From: Opeltia flavorubescens | Taxonomy: Eukaryota; Ascomycota; Lecanoromycetes; Teloschistales; Teloschistaceae | Length of the DNA: 64,000 nt | Assembly: GCA_000442125.1 (NCBI GenBank) | Contig: KE546985.1 | Coordinates: 434,001 to 498,000 of the forward strand | Reading direction: 5' to 3' | In this document: positions 25,826-35,109 of the stretch, piece after piece | Layout of the letters: each line of letters starts with the position of its first letter | Numbering within the stretch: the first letter of the stretch is position 1 | Program-made: the position numbers and the translations under genes | The notes under the pieces: generated by a model | Told to the model about the DNA's origin: nothing | Database searches by the model: none | The model's input: the letters and a program-made list of their open reading frames with translations, nothing else

Positions 25826-27328
25826 TCACCAAAGATCCGGACGTCGGATGCTGATTGTGCTGATTGCTGTTAGGTCAGGATATACAACCTCGGCCGGGCT
25901 TAGCTGTTTTTGAGCTGTCGAACTGGCTTCACCGCCACCAACTGATTGATTTTCGGCCATAGTGGGCTCCGTGAGTAGTTCTTCAGCTAAGCCCTTTCCA
26001 TCGTCGCAGCACTCATAAATGGCCAACGCATTTTCTTTGTCTTGTAATGGATTCAAAGATATGCGCAGTGGATTTTGGGGTAGTCTCGAGATTGGATACT
26101 ATAGCTATTGGGAGCTATGCAGGTACTGGTCGGGTACATTGAGATGTCGATGTTGGTGAGTGCAGGTGCGTCGGGGGCGGGGACGGCGTTGCCGTAGGCA
26201 AGGAGGGAGAAGAGGGGGAGGTGCAGAGGTGCTTCCCAGTCCAAAGGATCTTCAGCATTGACTGCGCCGAACAGCTCTATTCGAGCTTTCCATGTGGCGA
26301 ATGGCGTTGTGGGGGGCCTTTTGGCAGGAGTTGTATGGCGGCCCGTTCTTCAAGTGTACTGCCAACCCATTTTCTTTGTCTTGTAATGGATTCAAAGATA
26401 TGCGCAGTCGGTCTTGTATCTCTTCGTGTAGAGGTGCTTCCCAGTCCAAAGGATATTCACCATCGACTGCGCCGAACAGCGTTATTCGAGCTTTCTTGTG
26501 GCGTACGTGTACTGAGCCGTCAAAGCGGATACCCTCGCGAATTCCACGATGCGAATGGCGTTGTGCGGAGCCTTTTGGCATCGAACGCTACCGATCGTAC
26601 GCAGGTGTGGGGCGGCCCGTTCTTTAAGTGCACTGCCAACCCATTTTCTTTGTCTGGTGGTAGGTTCGTAGAGACGGGCAGTCGGTCTTGTATCTCTTAC
26701 TCGTGCAGAGATGCTTCCCAGTCCGAAGGATGTTCATCATTGGCCGCGTCGAACAGCTTTGTTCGAGCTTTCCTTGTTGTGAATGGCGTTGTGCGGATCC
26801 TTTTGGCATTGGCCTTTGATGAGCTCGGTGACTTGACTATTACAAACTGATTATCATACGGATATGCACTCTCAGCATCTGAATGGCCGCTGTAGACGTA
26901 TATAAGGAGAGAATGATCACCATGATGCGCCGTGACGAATTGGGCTAGACGGCCTATCTGGAGAATACCTGCCCTAACTCTCGTTCTAGTAGAACAACGT
27001 TCATATCTGATTGAATTCCGGCTATGGTGGACGCCTTGGGTTACTGTTCGGCTAGGGCCTTTCTGTCGTGGCAGCACTTATTATTGGCTAACGCATTCTC
27101 TTTGTCCAGTCCACCATCTGCCGCGTCAAACAGCGCATTTCCAGAGGTCTCTGTGGCGAAGGGACTAGGACGGGGCCTTTTGGCATTGGCCTTTGAAGAG
27201 CTCGGTGTACTCGGAAGATTGAGAGCCTGTCCGGCGTCTTGAAAAAGAGTTTGACATTCTGTCATGATGGCTGAATCCAGGAGAGCATCGTAATAGATGG
27301 TGTACCCTCTTCTTCCCACTGTTCCGGG
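25826..27328 (-). pseudogene. Decaying gene region built of repeated modules with a D-K-E-N motif
   Basis: On the minus strand several neighbouring frames encode variants of the same module in order: SSSKANAKR followed by R/P-rich PF-x-T, then (K)AR-x-x-LF-D/G-A, DWEA-x-LHEEIQDRL, and SLNPLQDKEN-x-LA. The first frame (27328-27041) reads GYTIYYDALL, MTECQTLFQDAGQALN, then KANAKR, LFDAADGG and LDKENALA. Later frames (near 26,815-26,640, 26,580-26,250 and 26,060-25,826) repeat parts of it. No frame starts with a good ATG and none spans more than about two modules, so the gene appears to have grown by internal duplication and then decayed. DKEN-x-LA resembles a KEN box, the destruction signal of cell-cycle proteins, but I cannot name the family. 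A multi-intron functional gene is a less likely alternative. Confidence 0.45.
25900..27190. repeat. Imperfect direct repeats underlying the D-K-E-N modules
   Basis: The block CATTTTCTTTGTC recurs at 26029, 26368 and 26641, and as CATTCTCTTTGTCC at 27094. The block GTGCTTCCCAGTCC follows or precedes it near 26,230, 26,434 and, as ATGCTTCCCAGTCC, near 26,709. Unit spacing is about 270-450 bp. The segments 25,950-26,045 and 27,020-27,110 also match each other outside the core. The repeats are visible at DNA level and keep their frame on the minus strand. Confidence 0.7.
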
Positions 27329-27398
27329 TTACTTTGTCTCTTCGAGGTATTTCTGAGTGTAGGAGCGAGCGGCCTTCCTTCACAGTTACGAGCCTTGT

Positions 27399-27448
27399 CC
27401 AAATGTGGGGTGGAGTGATCGCTCCAAATGTGGGATGGAGTGATCGCT
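27399..27448. repeat. 25-bp tandem duplication
   Basis: Two adjacent 25-bp units (27399-27423 and 27424-27448) begin CCAAATGTGGG and end GAGTGATCGCT. They differ at one base. Confidence 0.85.
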
Positions 27449-28207
27449 CATGCTAACAGAGCTTGTCCCTATATGAGGACGTTAGTACATGTTACAGAAG
27501 ACTTAAGAATCCATACCGAGTATCAAGGATGGCCAAATTCTCAAACGTTGTTTCGGAGGTAGACTTGTTTAATGTGTTAATAAACTGTCGGGAAGATTAA
27601 GAGAATCGTTGATGTTATAATACGAAGAGAGGCACTCGCGACCCGTAATAAATGAATGCACGATCCGTGGAATACGAGATTGCCACGACAACAACGGCCA
27701 CAGCTTCTACGCGCTGTAACGTATTCGATTTTTATTCGATTTCATCAATTTTTGGAGTATTAGACTGCGCTTAGGAAGCGCTTCAAACAGAGCTACTTCG
27801 CAATCTACTGTGCAAATTACTGGTTGTGTTATTCAACTGCAAGAAATCTAGCTGTTTTGGTGGTTGAAGCACGAAAATGCGCTAGGCTCAAATAGGCAGT
27901 TAGGGTCTACAGAAAATGTTTATACTCATTTGGGGTCGGGAAGCAGATAAAAGACGTTTTCCAATTTATGCAAAAAAAATTGGAAATGTGAGAGCACTTC
28001 TATATTCATGAATCTGCCCCTAACCTGTCTCCCAAAGGCTGCTTAGGTCTCGGATTTAGCGGTCGTCGTAGGCTCTTATATTCCGAATTTGCTTTTGCAC
28101 CAAGAAGTATATGACGCCGCCAGTCTTGGTATAGAGAAAATTCAACGGTGTATCGCATAGCTTTGCTCGACCTCAGACAAATAAAGGAACTTTGAAAAGA
28201 CAGAAAT
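27449..28207. other. Intergenic region, no gene supported
   Basis: Normal to slightly AT-rich sequence. The minus-strand frame that overlaps the 3' end of the next gene (28,006-28,317) is a shadow of that gene. Nothing else stands out. Confidence 0.5.
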
Positions 28208-29422
28208 TTAGGTCCGGCGACTTGGTCTTGACCACCTCGAGGCTCCTCCGACCTGAATCGTCTTCCACTTGAGTTGATAGCTTTCATGAAATATCCAGGG
28301 CCTCTCGTCCCAGTCATCGAAGAGATTCAAGCTCAAATCCCTCACCTCAACATCCCCGATACCACTCTCATCTGCGTGTTCCAGGTGTTCCATCAGATCA
28401 CGCCACGGCTCTGGAAGCTGCATTTCCAGGATTGTGATATTCTTGATCACGTCTTCGATATCATCATCGTCCAATAGGTCGTGCCAGATGCTGTATATAT
28501 TGTCATGATCCAGGATTATTTTGGCACTTTGGTGGCTTCGTATTCTACGGGCAGCGTAGATTAGGCGCAACCAGAGAATTTCCGTCCGCAGGACCCATCG
28601 TCGCTGGTCGGATGTTATCGGCGTTTCATCAGATCGTATCGACTGCAAGCCTTCTGCCCAGGTTTCGATTTTTTTCTCAACGGAGGTTCTACCCTTGTTG
28701 TCGATTCTATCCTGATTCCGGCTTCTTGAACGCTCGGGTTCCATTTCGACGTCAACTTTGATTTCACCATAGCGACGAACCGTACCGGCTCGCCAACGAC
28801 GGTCGATTATACGTGAGAATACTGTGCTAGGACGTTCCTGTGCGGCCTGTGGAGTGTTCTTAGACCTGGAGGATGAGGCTGCAGGTGTCAGCGAGGTGCT
28901 TTGCTGACCATTTGGCGTTTGAGATCGCAGTAGCAGAGTAGATTCTAACGTTTCATCAACGCTCTCATCTATCGACACGGTATTATTTTGATTGCTCAGC
29001 GCTTGTATTAGCTGTGATCGTCGAGGTTCCTGATGGGTCGGGGTACTACTACGGCGCTCTCCTACGTCCTGCTGGACTGGAACTATTGACGAGTCATTCC
29101 ATTGACCGTTCAGCGTCTGGGCTGACGGTAGAGGCGGAGGTGCCGGTGAAGAATCTGTACTCATGTTCAGAAAGTCTGTCTTGCAGAAAGGACAGGATGG
29201 AAACCTTGAAGGGTCATGTGTCGAAACCAAATAAATCAGGTATGTATGACCCAAGACATGGCCGCAACTTAATCGCAGTGGAGTTTCCAAGCCCATCTTC
29301 CGGCCATACTTCTGATAACGAAGCGAGCGTTCCGTCGTGTTGCTGAGCTCATCGATATCTAAATAAGTACTGTTAGCCTGCAACATCGGCGGCAGCAGCA
29401 ACGAATTTTGAGTAGTAGGCAT
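28208..29422 (-). CDS. RING-like zinc-finger protein, single exon, about 404 residues
   Basis: The start is the first in-frame ATG (29422-29420, reading MPTTQNSLLLPP). The frame continues upstream to about 29,565, but without ATG. Near residues 49-80 is the second half of a RING finger: LRLSCGHVLGHTYL, a spacer, then SCPFCKTDF. RING proteins usually act as ubiquitin E3 ligases. Here the first C-x2-C pair is not visible, and the expected Cys after HT is a Tyr (codon TAC, one G-to-A step from TGC), so zinc binding may be impaired. Residues about 85-230 are S/T/P/Q-rich and probably disordered. The C-terminal third is charged and helical (WVLRTEILWLRLIYAARRI, LLDDDDIEDVIKNITILEMQ), with no named domain. 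It is possibly a diverged member of an expanded fungal RING family. Confidence 0.7.
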   Translation of the reverse strand: MPTTQNSLLLPPMLQANSTYLDIDELSNTTERSLRYQKYGRKMGLETPLRLSCGHVLGHTYLIYLVSTHDPSRFPSCPFCKTDFLNMSTDSSPAPPPLPSAQTLNGQWNDSSIVPVQQDVGERRSSTPTHQEPRRSQLIQALSNQNNTVSIDESVDETLESTLLLRSQTPNGQQSTSLTPAASSSRSKNTPQAAQERPSTVFSRIIDRRWRAGTVRRYGEIKVDVEMEPERSRSRNQDRIDNKGRTSVEKKIETWAEGLQSIRSDETPITSDQRRWVLRTEILWLRLIYAARRIRSHQSAKIILDHDNIYSIWHDLLDDDDIEDVIKNITILEMQLPEPWRDLMEHLEHADESGIGDVEVRDLSLNLFDDWDERPWIFHESYQLKWKTIQVGGASRWSRPSRRT

Positions 29423-29494
29423 CGTTACGAGATATATCGTTTTAGCCGATTTCTGTCTAGCGATATTGCACTCGACGAGTTCGCTGGCTTTCAA

Positions 29495-30118
29495 GGTTGT
29501 ACGAAACGTGAGATCGAGGATAGAATAGTAAACGAGATTGAAGTTCGAAGGGTTTAAATATATTCACCCTCGGGAAGTATTGGAGTGGAGTCTTGGTCCA
29601 TTTCTTTATCCGACCTCAGCTATTACACTTTTTATTGTATACAAGAATCTGTTTGTATTGACCTCTTTATCCAATCCTTTGAAGATCTAAAATGTTCCAC
29701 TCTTGAACCAAGGATCCTGCTTGAAAGAATTTAGTGTATATATTTCTTTATCTGATCATCTATACCATTTTTTTAGTAGATTCAGCAAACAAAGGGTCCA
29801 GCTTACGTAAATAATTCTTTTACCCGTTTATCTATTGATAATAAGCTGCGTTCGGTAAGCCAGATTTGTAGTCAATATATCGTGGAAAATTCTACGCTCG
29901 AGTATATGTGACTGCATTCAACAGGCAAGATTTAATTCGATTATATTAGCTAAACTTGGCAGGACAGGAAGCATAAATTATAATAATATATGGGATATCT
30001 ATTCAACGGAAAACAAAAGTTCATCGATCAATTCAGCTTGGGTTTCCATGTCAAAGCCCGCCTCAACGTTCACCGTAGCCACCAGCGCGTATCTTCCACC
30101 ACGATCAATCTATACCTT
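29495..30118. other. Intergenic region containing an old repeat fragment
   Basis: Between two minus-strand genes, so it holds the promoter side of the RING-like gene and the 3' side of the acidic-protein gene. AT content rises, and 29,762-29,880 carries the repeat fragment described separately. No open frame is convincing. Confidence 0.5.
29762..29880. repeat. Repeat fragment shared with the AT-rich block (7712-7860)
   Basis: AAGGGTCCAGCTTACGTAAA and ACCCGTTTATCTATTGATAA here correspond to AAGGGTCCAGTTTATATAAA and ACCCGTTTATCTATTAGCAA at about 7,757-7,805, with matching spacing. Many differences are C/T or G/A, with the AT-richer base in the left-block copy, as expected if only that copy was RIP-processed. 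It may be a solo-LTR or transposon remnant. The family is unknown. Confidence 0.65.
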
Positions 30119-32568
30119 TCAGTGTCTTCGCTGCCGCTTGACTCTACCAGATCCAAATCTAGTGCTTGGAGTAGGACTACTACTACCACCACTTACCTGC
30201 GAGGGTGGGTGTGTTCGAGAGCTCCGCTGGCTGGCCGACTCCGAGCGCAATGTAGGACCCTCGGACTCTGACCGGGACGAGCTGCCGTCTTCAGCGGAGG
30301 AAGAAACAGCATCATCAACTGGTTCACCGCGTTCGTCGTTGTCATCCGGTTCAGCATCGTAGATTGCGCCAAGATCAACCGATACCCTTTCCCTCGTTGC
30401 AGGCGGCGTCATCATCGCCCCCTGCCCCTCCCGCGGCAAAGGTGTACTAGGCAGCGCCCCCGTCATCTCCGGTACCAGAATTTCGTGTGGCTTACGATAT
30501 CCGAAGATCCCTACCAAACCCATTTGATTGTCCTGACATGCTTGCTTGATCTGGTCATCGCCCCTTTTTATGGAATTGGCGAATAATTGGCACCGTTTGT
30601 CGAGGGAACCCTCGGACCAGAGGGGTTGGACGTAATTATAGGAAATCACGAGGCTGATATCGCGGATGGAAGGGTGACGATGAACAAAGGCAGGGATTGT
30701 TCGAGCAAGGAGGGAGGTGGGGGTCCTGATAAGTCTGTTCGAAGTTTGCAAAAATCAGTTCAACTATATCTACCGGTAAAGAGGAGTGAGAACGAAACAG
30801 ACTGAGATGCGAGAATATGGGGACATACGGGCGATTCCTGGCAAGGGCGATTAAACCCCAATGAGCCTTCAAAACCGCAACTCGGCTGCCGATATCGATG
30901 GCGTACTTCCAGAGTTTGTCACTCTTGACGTCCATACCGAGAAATGGCGCGATAGCAAGTTTAAGTCTACCAACACTCTTCCTTCCTGGCGGACGACTCA
31001 TCCTTTGACTGTCCTCAACCAAACGTTGGATGTACTTCCTCTCCGTCGCGAACTCGGGCTCCTCCGATTGGTAGACCTTCTGGAGGTAGCACCAATGTAC
31101 ATAGAGCTCCATAGCGGCCAGTCTGAATTTAGTCGTTTGCCAGAACTTATTTCCAAGGGAGCGTATCGACCGTGTATTATTCCATCGGTCTCGAAGACGT
31201 TCAATAATCGCAGGAGGGTCGTCGGCGGGGAAGTGTTTGCCGGACAGGCTGTAGCCCTGTATAGGTTCGTGGTAGATATCTCTAGGGATATTTGAGACCG
31301 AGGTACGGTCGAAAAGGTAAGCCATACTTATGCCAAGCTCTTTGTATCGCGAGATATCGAACCACGAAGCGACTAGTTCTAATAGAGCTTGAACCTGGTC
31401 ATTGGTTACCCTCTCTTGACTCTGGCTTTGCGGAAGTTGAAGGATTTCATGCAATGTAGCGCGGAAATGCGGCTCATTGGTCCAAACACTAAGGCGGATT
31501 GGTTGAGGGTCGACATCATCGTGTTCCAAATTGCGCAAAGGAGAGTCCTCATGTGTAGGATGATTGGCTTCTGGTTGTACCAACTGGCCAGCTCCCCGAC
31601 TTCCCGCGGTGTTTTCCCCCAACCTGTCAACCATTGGTATATCATTCCCATCTGTTGCATTCTCCGTAATGTCGATATCTTCGTTGCTCCCGCCATGAAC
31701 CTCGCTTTCCCTTTCCCGCCCTTCCTCGCTCACCTCGTCTGTAGCAGTCGAAGGCGTGGGACGCGGATGGGAATTGTGTGGGTCTGGGCTTGCTGATGGT
31801 GCTTGCGATGGCAGATCGTCATGGTCAGGGTCCATTACATCGGCTTCAACATTGTTGCTTCCTGCAGGCGATGCAAGGCTACTGGGAGATCGAGATTGTG
31901 AGCTTGATTGCTCTTCGGAAGCATCACTAACGCGAGAGCGATAATCTTGAAAGCCTCCCATGGCATGATCTGTCGATGTGTTGATAAGCACTGTGGGATC
32001 TGACGGTAATACTGGTGAATCTTGCGATGGTAGAAGCCTGTCTCGTTCCGCTTGCTCTCGTTCCTGTTGTTCCCGCACTTCTCGTTCCGCTTGCTCCCGT
32101 TCCGCTTGCTCACGATCCGCTTGCTCACGATCCGCTTGCTCTCGCTCCTGTTGTTCCCGCACTTCTCGTTCCTCCTCCTCGTCTTCATCCTCCTCGTCTT
32201 CCTCATCCTCATCTTCCTCATCCTCGTCTTCCTGCTCCTCTTGTTCCCGCTCAGCTTGCTCTTGCTCCAGTCGCTGCCTTTCACGCCGTGCTTGCTCTTG
32301 AAGATCTCGACGCCCCCGTCGAATTCTTTTGGCCGCCTCGAGCACCGTACTGGAACGCCGATCGAGCATCTGTTCGTCATTATGTATGTACTCTTGGAGC
32401 CAGTCGAGCATCTAAACCCCAAGCACCAAGTTAGTCAAGGCAATGGGAGAGAGAGTAATAGAATCGACGAACTATGACCGCTTCTTGCTGTGGCGACTCA
32501 TGACTAAGAGCCTGGAGAAATGCTGCACCTGCAGCAGCGGTAAGGGTACGTCGACCTCGGGGCGGCAT
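30119..32568 (-). CDS. Acidic, coiled-coil-rich protein of unknown function, three exons, 764 residues
   Basis: Exons 32568-32473, 32411-30829 and 30734-30119 join in frame. Exon 1 starts MPPRGRRTLTAAAG. The first intron has donor GTTCGT, branch-like GACTAAC and acceptor TTTAG just before ATG 32411. The second has donor GTATGT (30828) and acceptor ACAG (30735), with a possible alternative at 30726. Rough layout: residues 60-92 R/E/Q-rich helix, 92-114 almost pure D/E, 114-157 tandem EREQA and DREQA units (a likely coiled coil), 157-340 S/P/D-rich and disordered, about 350-600 a globular part (LHEILQLPQ, ALLELVASWFDISRYKELG, KFRLAAMELYVHWCYLQ), then a Ser-rich tail ending GRVKRQRRH, which could be a nuclear localisation signal. 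I recognise no family or catalytic motif. A nuclear scaffold or chromatin-related role is only a guess from composition. Confidence 0.75.
30735..30828 (-). other. Second intron of the acidic-protein gene (94 bp, phase 2)
   Basis: A canonical GTATGT donor and a CAG acceptor connect the frame ending ALARNRP to the frame reading TPTSLLARTIPAFVHR. An acceptor nine bases further on (intron end 30726) would also keep the frame and drop three residues. Confidence 0.75.
32050..32260 (-). repeat. In-frame codon-scale repeats in the acidic-protein gene
   Basis: Imperfect 12-15 bp units code for E/DREQA and EVREQQ, next to a run of GAG/GAT-type codons for D and E. All length steps are multiples of three, as selection on reading frame would require. 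Confidence 0.75.
32412..32472 (-). other. First intron of the acidic-protein gene (61 bp, phase 0)
   Basis: Donor GTTCGT, the same hexamer as in the HNH-gene intron, then GACTAAC and GGGTTTAG. An alternative donor (GTCATA at 32478) also keeps the frame. The exon 2 start at ATG 32411 could serve as an alternative translation start. Confidence 0.6.
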
Positions 32569-32834
32569 ATCTTGAGGACCAGGCAGAAAAAAGCAGAAAG
32601 TGTTGCTAGAATTCCAAGCGAGCGTAAACAGACAGAAGCAAACGAGAGTGTTACTGAGCAGGCGCTGGATGATGCAGAGATTTGACGATCCAACGGCTTG
32701 TCTTCATCTTTGGGCTTCTGGAGAAGGAGAGGGAGAGAGAGACGGGTTTGTAGAAGTACATTGATCGATTACAGATATTATTAAAACTCTGTGATGGCGG
32801 AATATCCCCAGTAGATATCGGAGGTCTACTATAC

Positions 32835-33098
32835 TTAGGTTCTTCCCATTAAGGCCCAATGGAGTGATTCATCGTCAGGGAAACAGCGGTCGTAGCAGTA
32901 TCCGAGACCGAGCCGTAAGTAGGGAGCGACGGTGGCGTCTGAATCGGATCGAAATGAGGCCAGCGGGATCGAAGGCCCTACAAGCTGATCCATAATCTCG
33001 GGAATGGCTGTCCTGGCAACCAAGTATATATGCTCAAGATGATCTTGAGAGGGCCTCGAAAACTGATGGAGATGGGTAATGATTTGGTTAGTGTTCAC
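32835..33098 (-). other. Short open frame near the island border, doubtful gene
   Basis: Up to 87 residues are open after a TAA, but the first codons lack ATG. The first ATG (32993) would leave 52 residues. The sequence (LASFRSDSDATVAPYLRLGL, CYDRCFPDDESLHWALMG) looks more protein-like than random. It may be the remains of a larger gene cut off at the island edge. No family is recognised. Confidence 0.25.
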
Positions 33099-33162
33099 CG
33101 CTTATGACCGCGTAAAGCATACTCGTTAAGAAATTCATGGAGGATCAAAAGGAAGTAGGTTT

Positions 33163-33236
33163 AGGCCTGACCCGGGATATCACGTGAGCACAGGCCGTCG
33201 ACGGCCTGTGCTCACGTGATATCCCGGGTCAGGCCT
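33163..33236. repeat. Perfect 74-bp palindrome
   Basis: Two 37-bp halves are exact reverse complements with no spacer, centred on GTCGAC (33197-33202). The arms contain GGCCTGACCCGGGATATCAC and the E-box-like TCACGTGA. The pairing stops after the outer A/T pair. It lies about 70 bp upstream of the doubtful minus-strand frame and about 145 bp before the composition changes to AT-rich. Confidence 0.95.
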
Positions 33237-33589
33237 TTGCAGGGCAAGGGCATACTGTAGCTGCTAGAATCGCCCGCCCAAGCGCCTGCCGTAGGCCCTC
33301 ACATTTGGCGCTTGCAAAACCCTAGAGACTGCTTGGCATCGAGAATAACAACACCAACACACCCATTTTAGTAGTAAAATAATTCATTTCTCTAGCTAGT
33401 ATTACTAGATCGCCTATTATAGTAATTTTAAAGCCGTATATATATACTATATATAGAATTTCTAGTATAGCTTTTCCTAAATTCTATTATATTACTTAAA
33501 TATATACTAATATTAATTTATAGCTCTATTAACCTTTATTATAATTTATTTTTTATAATTATTTTTTAATTAAATTTATATTTTTAAAA

Positions 33590-34770
33590 TTTTATTTAAA
33601 TTTTATCTATAAATCTATTCTATATATATAAAAGAAATCTAACCGGTAAAAAAATATTCGAGGGGGTTAAACTTTTATTTATTTTTTAACCTAATTATTA
33701 ATTTAAAAGCTAAAAAAAAGTAAAAATATAAATAAAATAATTATCTATCTATTTTTTAATAATAATATTCTATTTTTTTTTAAAAAAAAGAAAAAAAATT
33801 TTATATACTAAATAATATTTAAAAAATTAAACTATAAAGCTATTATTAAAAATATATTAGCTATAATATAATAAATAAAAATATTTAGTTTATATTATAA
33901 GCTTTTTTTTAAATTAAATAATAGTAGTTTTATTATAAATATTTTATTATAGCTTTAAATTAAATTATAATATTAAAAATTACTATATAAACTTATATTT
34001 ATAAAGTTTTATTTAAATTTTATTTATAAATTTATACTATATATATAAAAGAAACCCGATTAGTAAAAGAATATTTAAAGGAATTAAATCTTTATTTATA
34101 TATTTTTTCTTCGATTAAATTATCGATTTAAAATTTAATTAAAAGGGGAAATAGAAATTTAATAATTATTTATTTATTTTTTAATAATAGCGTTCTATTT
34201 TTTTTTAAAAAATAATAATAAAGGATTTTATATATTAAATAATATTTAAAAAATTAGATTACGCGGCTATTAATAAAAATATATTAGCTATAATATAATA
34301 TATAAAAATAATTTTAATTAATACCGCGCTAGATTTAAATTAAATTATAATAATATTATTATTAATATTCTATTATAGTTTTAAATTAAATTATAATATT
34401 TTTATTTATAAAATTATTCTATATTTATAAAATAAATCCGGCCGGTTAAAAAGAAATATTTAAAAAGTTTAAACTTTTATTTATATATATTATAATATAT
34501 TTAATTTTTATTTTACTAGAATAGATTTATTATATAAAATAAATAATATATAATAAAAGTAAACGCGTTTAAAGAAATATACTCGCTTTTATATTAAATA
34601 CTACTTAAAAAATTATATTATTAAACTATATAGTTATATTAATAATATAATATTAATTAAAATATAATATATAAATATAAATTTATATTATATTTATTAT
34701 TTTTATTTATATTATTATTATTAATTATATCCTATAATAGCTTTAAATTAAATTATATTTTTAATAGTAG
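33590..34770. repeat. Tandem repeat of about 360-430 bp, three units, RIP-degraded
   Basis: Landmarks recur in the same order. ATAAAAGAAA or a variant followed by a CCGGTTA-like motif occurs at 33,628, 34,045 and 34,422. The TTTAAATTAAATTATA block occurs at about 33,954, 34,380 and 34,741. Units are diverged by transitions. No coding content is visible. Confidence 0.6.
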
Positions 34771-34883
34771 CTATATCGCGAAATATATAAATCTATTTTA
34801 AATAATTAATATATAATAATAACGGTTAAAATAATATAATAACCTTTATAATCGAATAGTAAAATATATATATATTAATATAT

Positions 34884-34990
34884 AAGGCTCGAGTTCGATT
34901 TTCGATAAATATTATTGTATTAAATATTACTCGAAATAATTTAAGTAATATTTAATACTAATAATAGTAATATTTTTTTTTTTTTTACTC
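34884..34990 (+). repeat. tRNA-like 3' half with hairpin and T-run (possible SINE or tRNA relic)
   Basis: GGCTCGAGTTCGATTTTCG (34886-34904) resembles the T-arm and B box of a tRNA. It is followed by a 15-bp inverted repeat (GTATTAAATATTACT at 34917-34931 and its exact complement at 34944-34958, 12-bp loop). A long T-run begins near 34,974, as at RNA polymerase III terminators. The 5' half is too degraded to fold by eye. Confidence 0.35.
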
Positions 34991-35020
34991 CGCTTTTTCC
35001 TTTAAAATATTATAGTAGAA

Positions 35021-35108
35021 AGCGACTATAATAATTTAAAAAATAATAATTTAAAGTTAATATACACGATTATAATAATTTAAAAAGTAGTAATTTAAAA
35101 TTAATATA
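35021..35108. repeat. 44-bp tandem duplication in AT-rich DNA
   Basis: Two adjacent units each contain ATAATAATTTAAAAA, TAATTTAAA and TTAATATA blocks in the same order. Confidence 0.5.
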
Positions 35109-35109
35109 T

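Noticed and set aside
26221-26850. Plus-strand open frame of 209 residues
   Set aside because: It is the antisense of the repeated D-K-E-N modules, and its repetitive, Cys/Ser-rich translation has no protein-like pattern. The minus strand carries the coherent modules.
29014-29346. Plus-strand frame of 110 residues
   Set aside because: Antisense of the RING-like gene, with no independent support.
31978-32477. Three plus-strand frames rich in Ser/Cys, Pro/Leu or Leu/Phe
   Set aside because: They are shadows of the E/DREQA and D/E codon repeats of the minus-strand acidic-protein gene.
33240-33380. Telomere-like CCCTA
   Set aside because: A single AACCCTAG occurs near 33,320 with no repetition.
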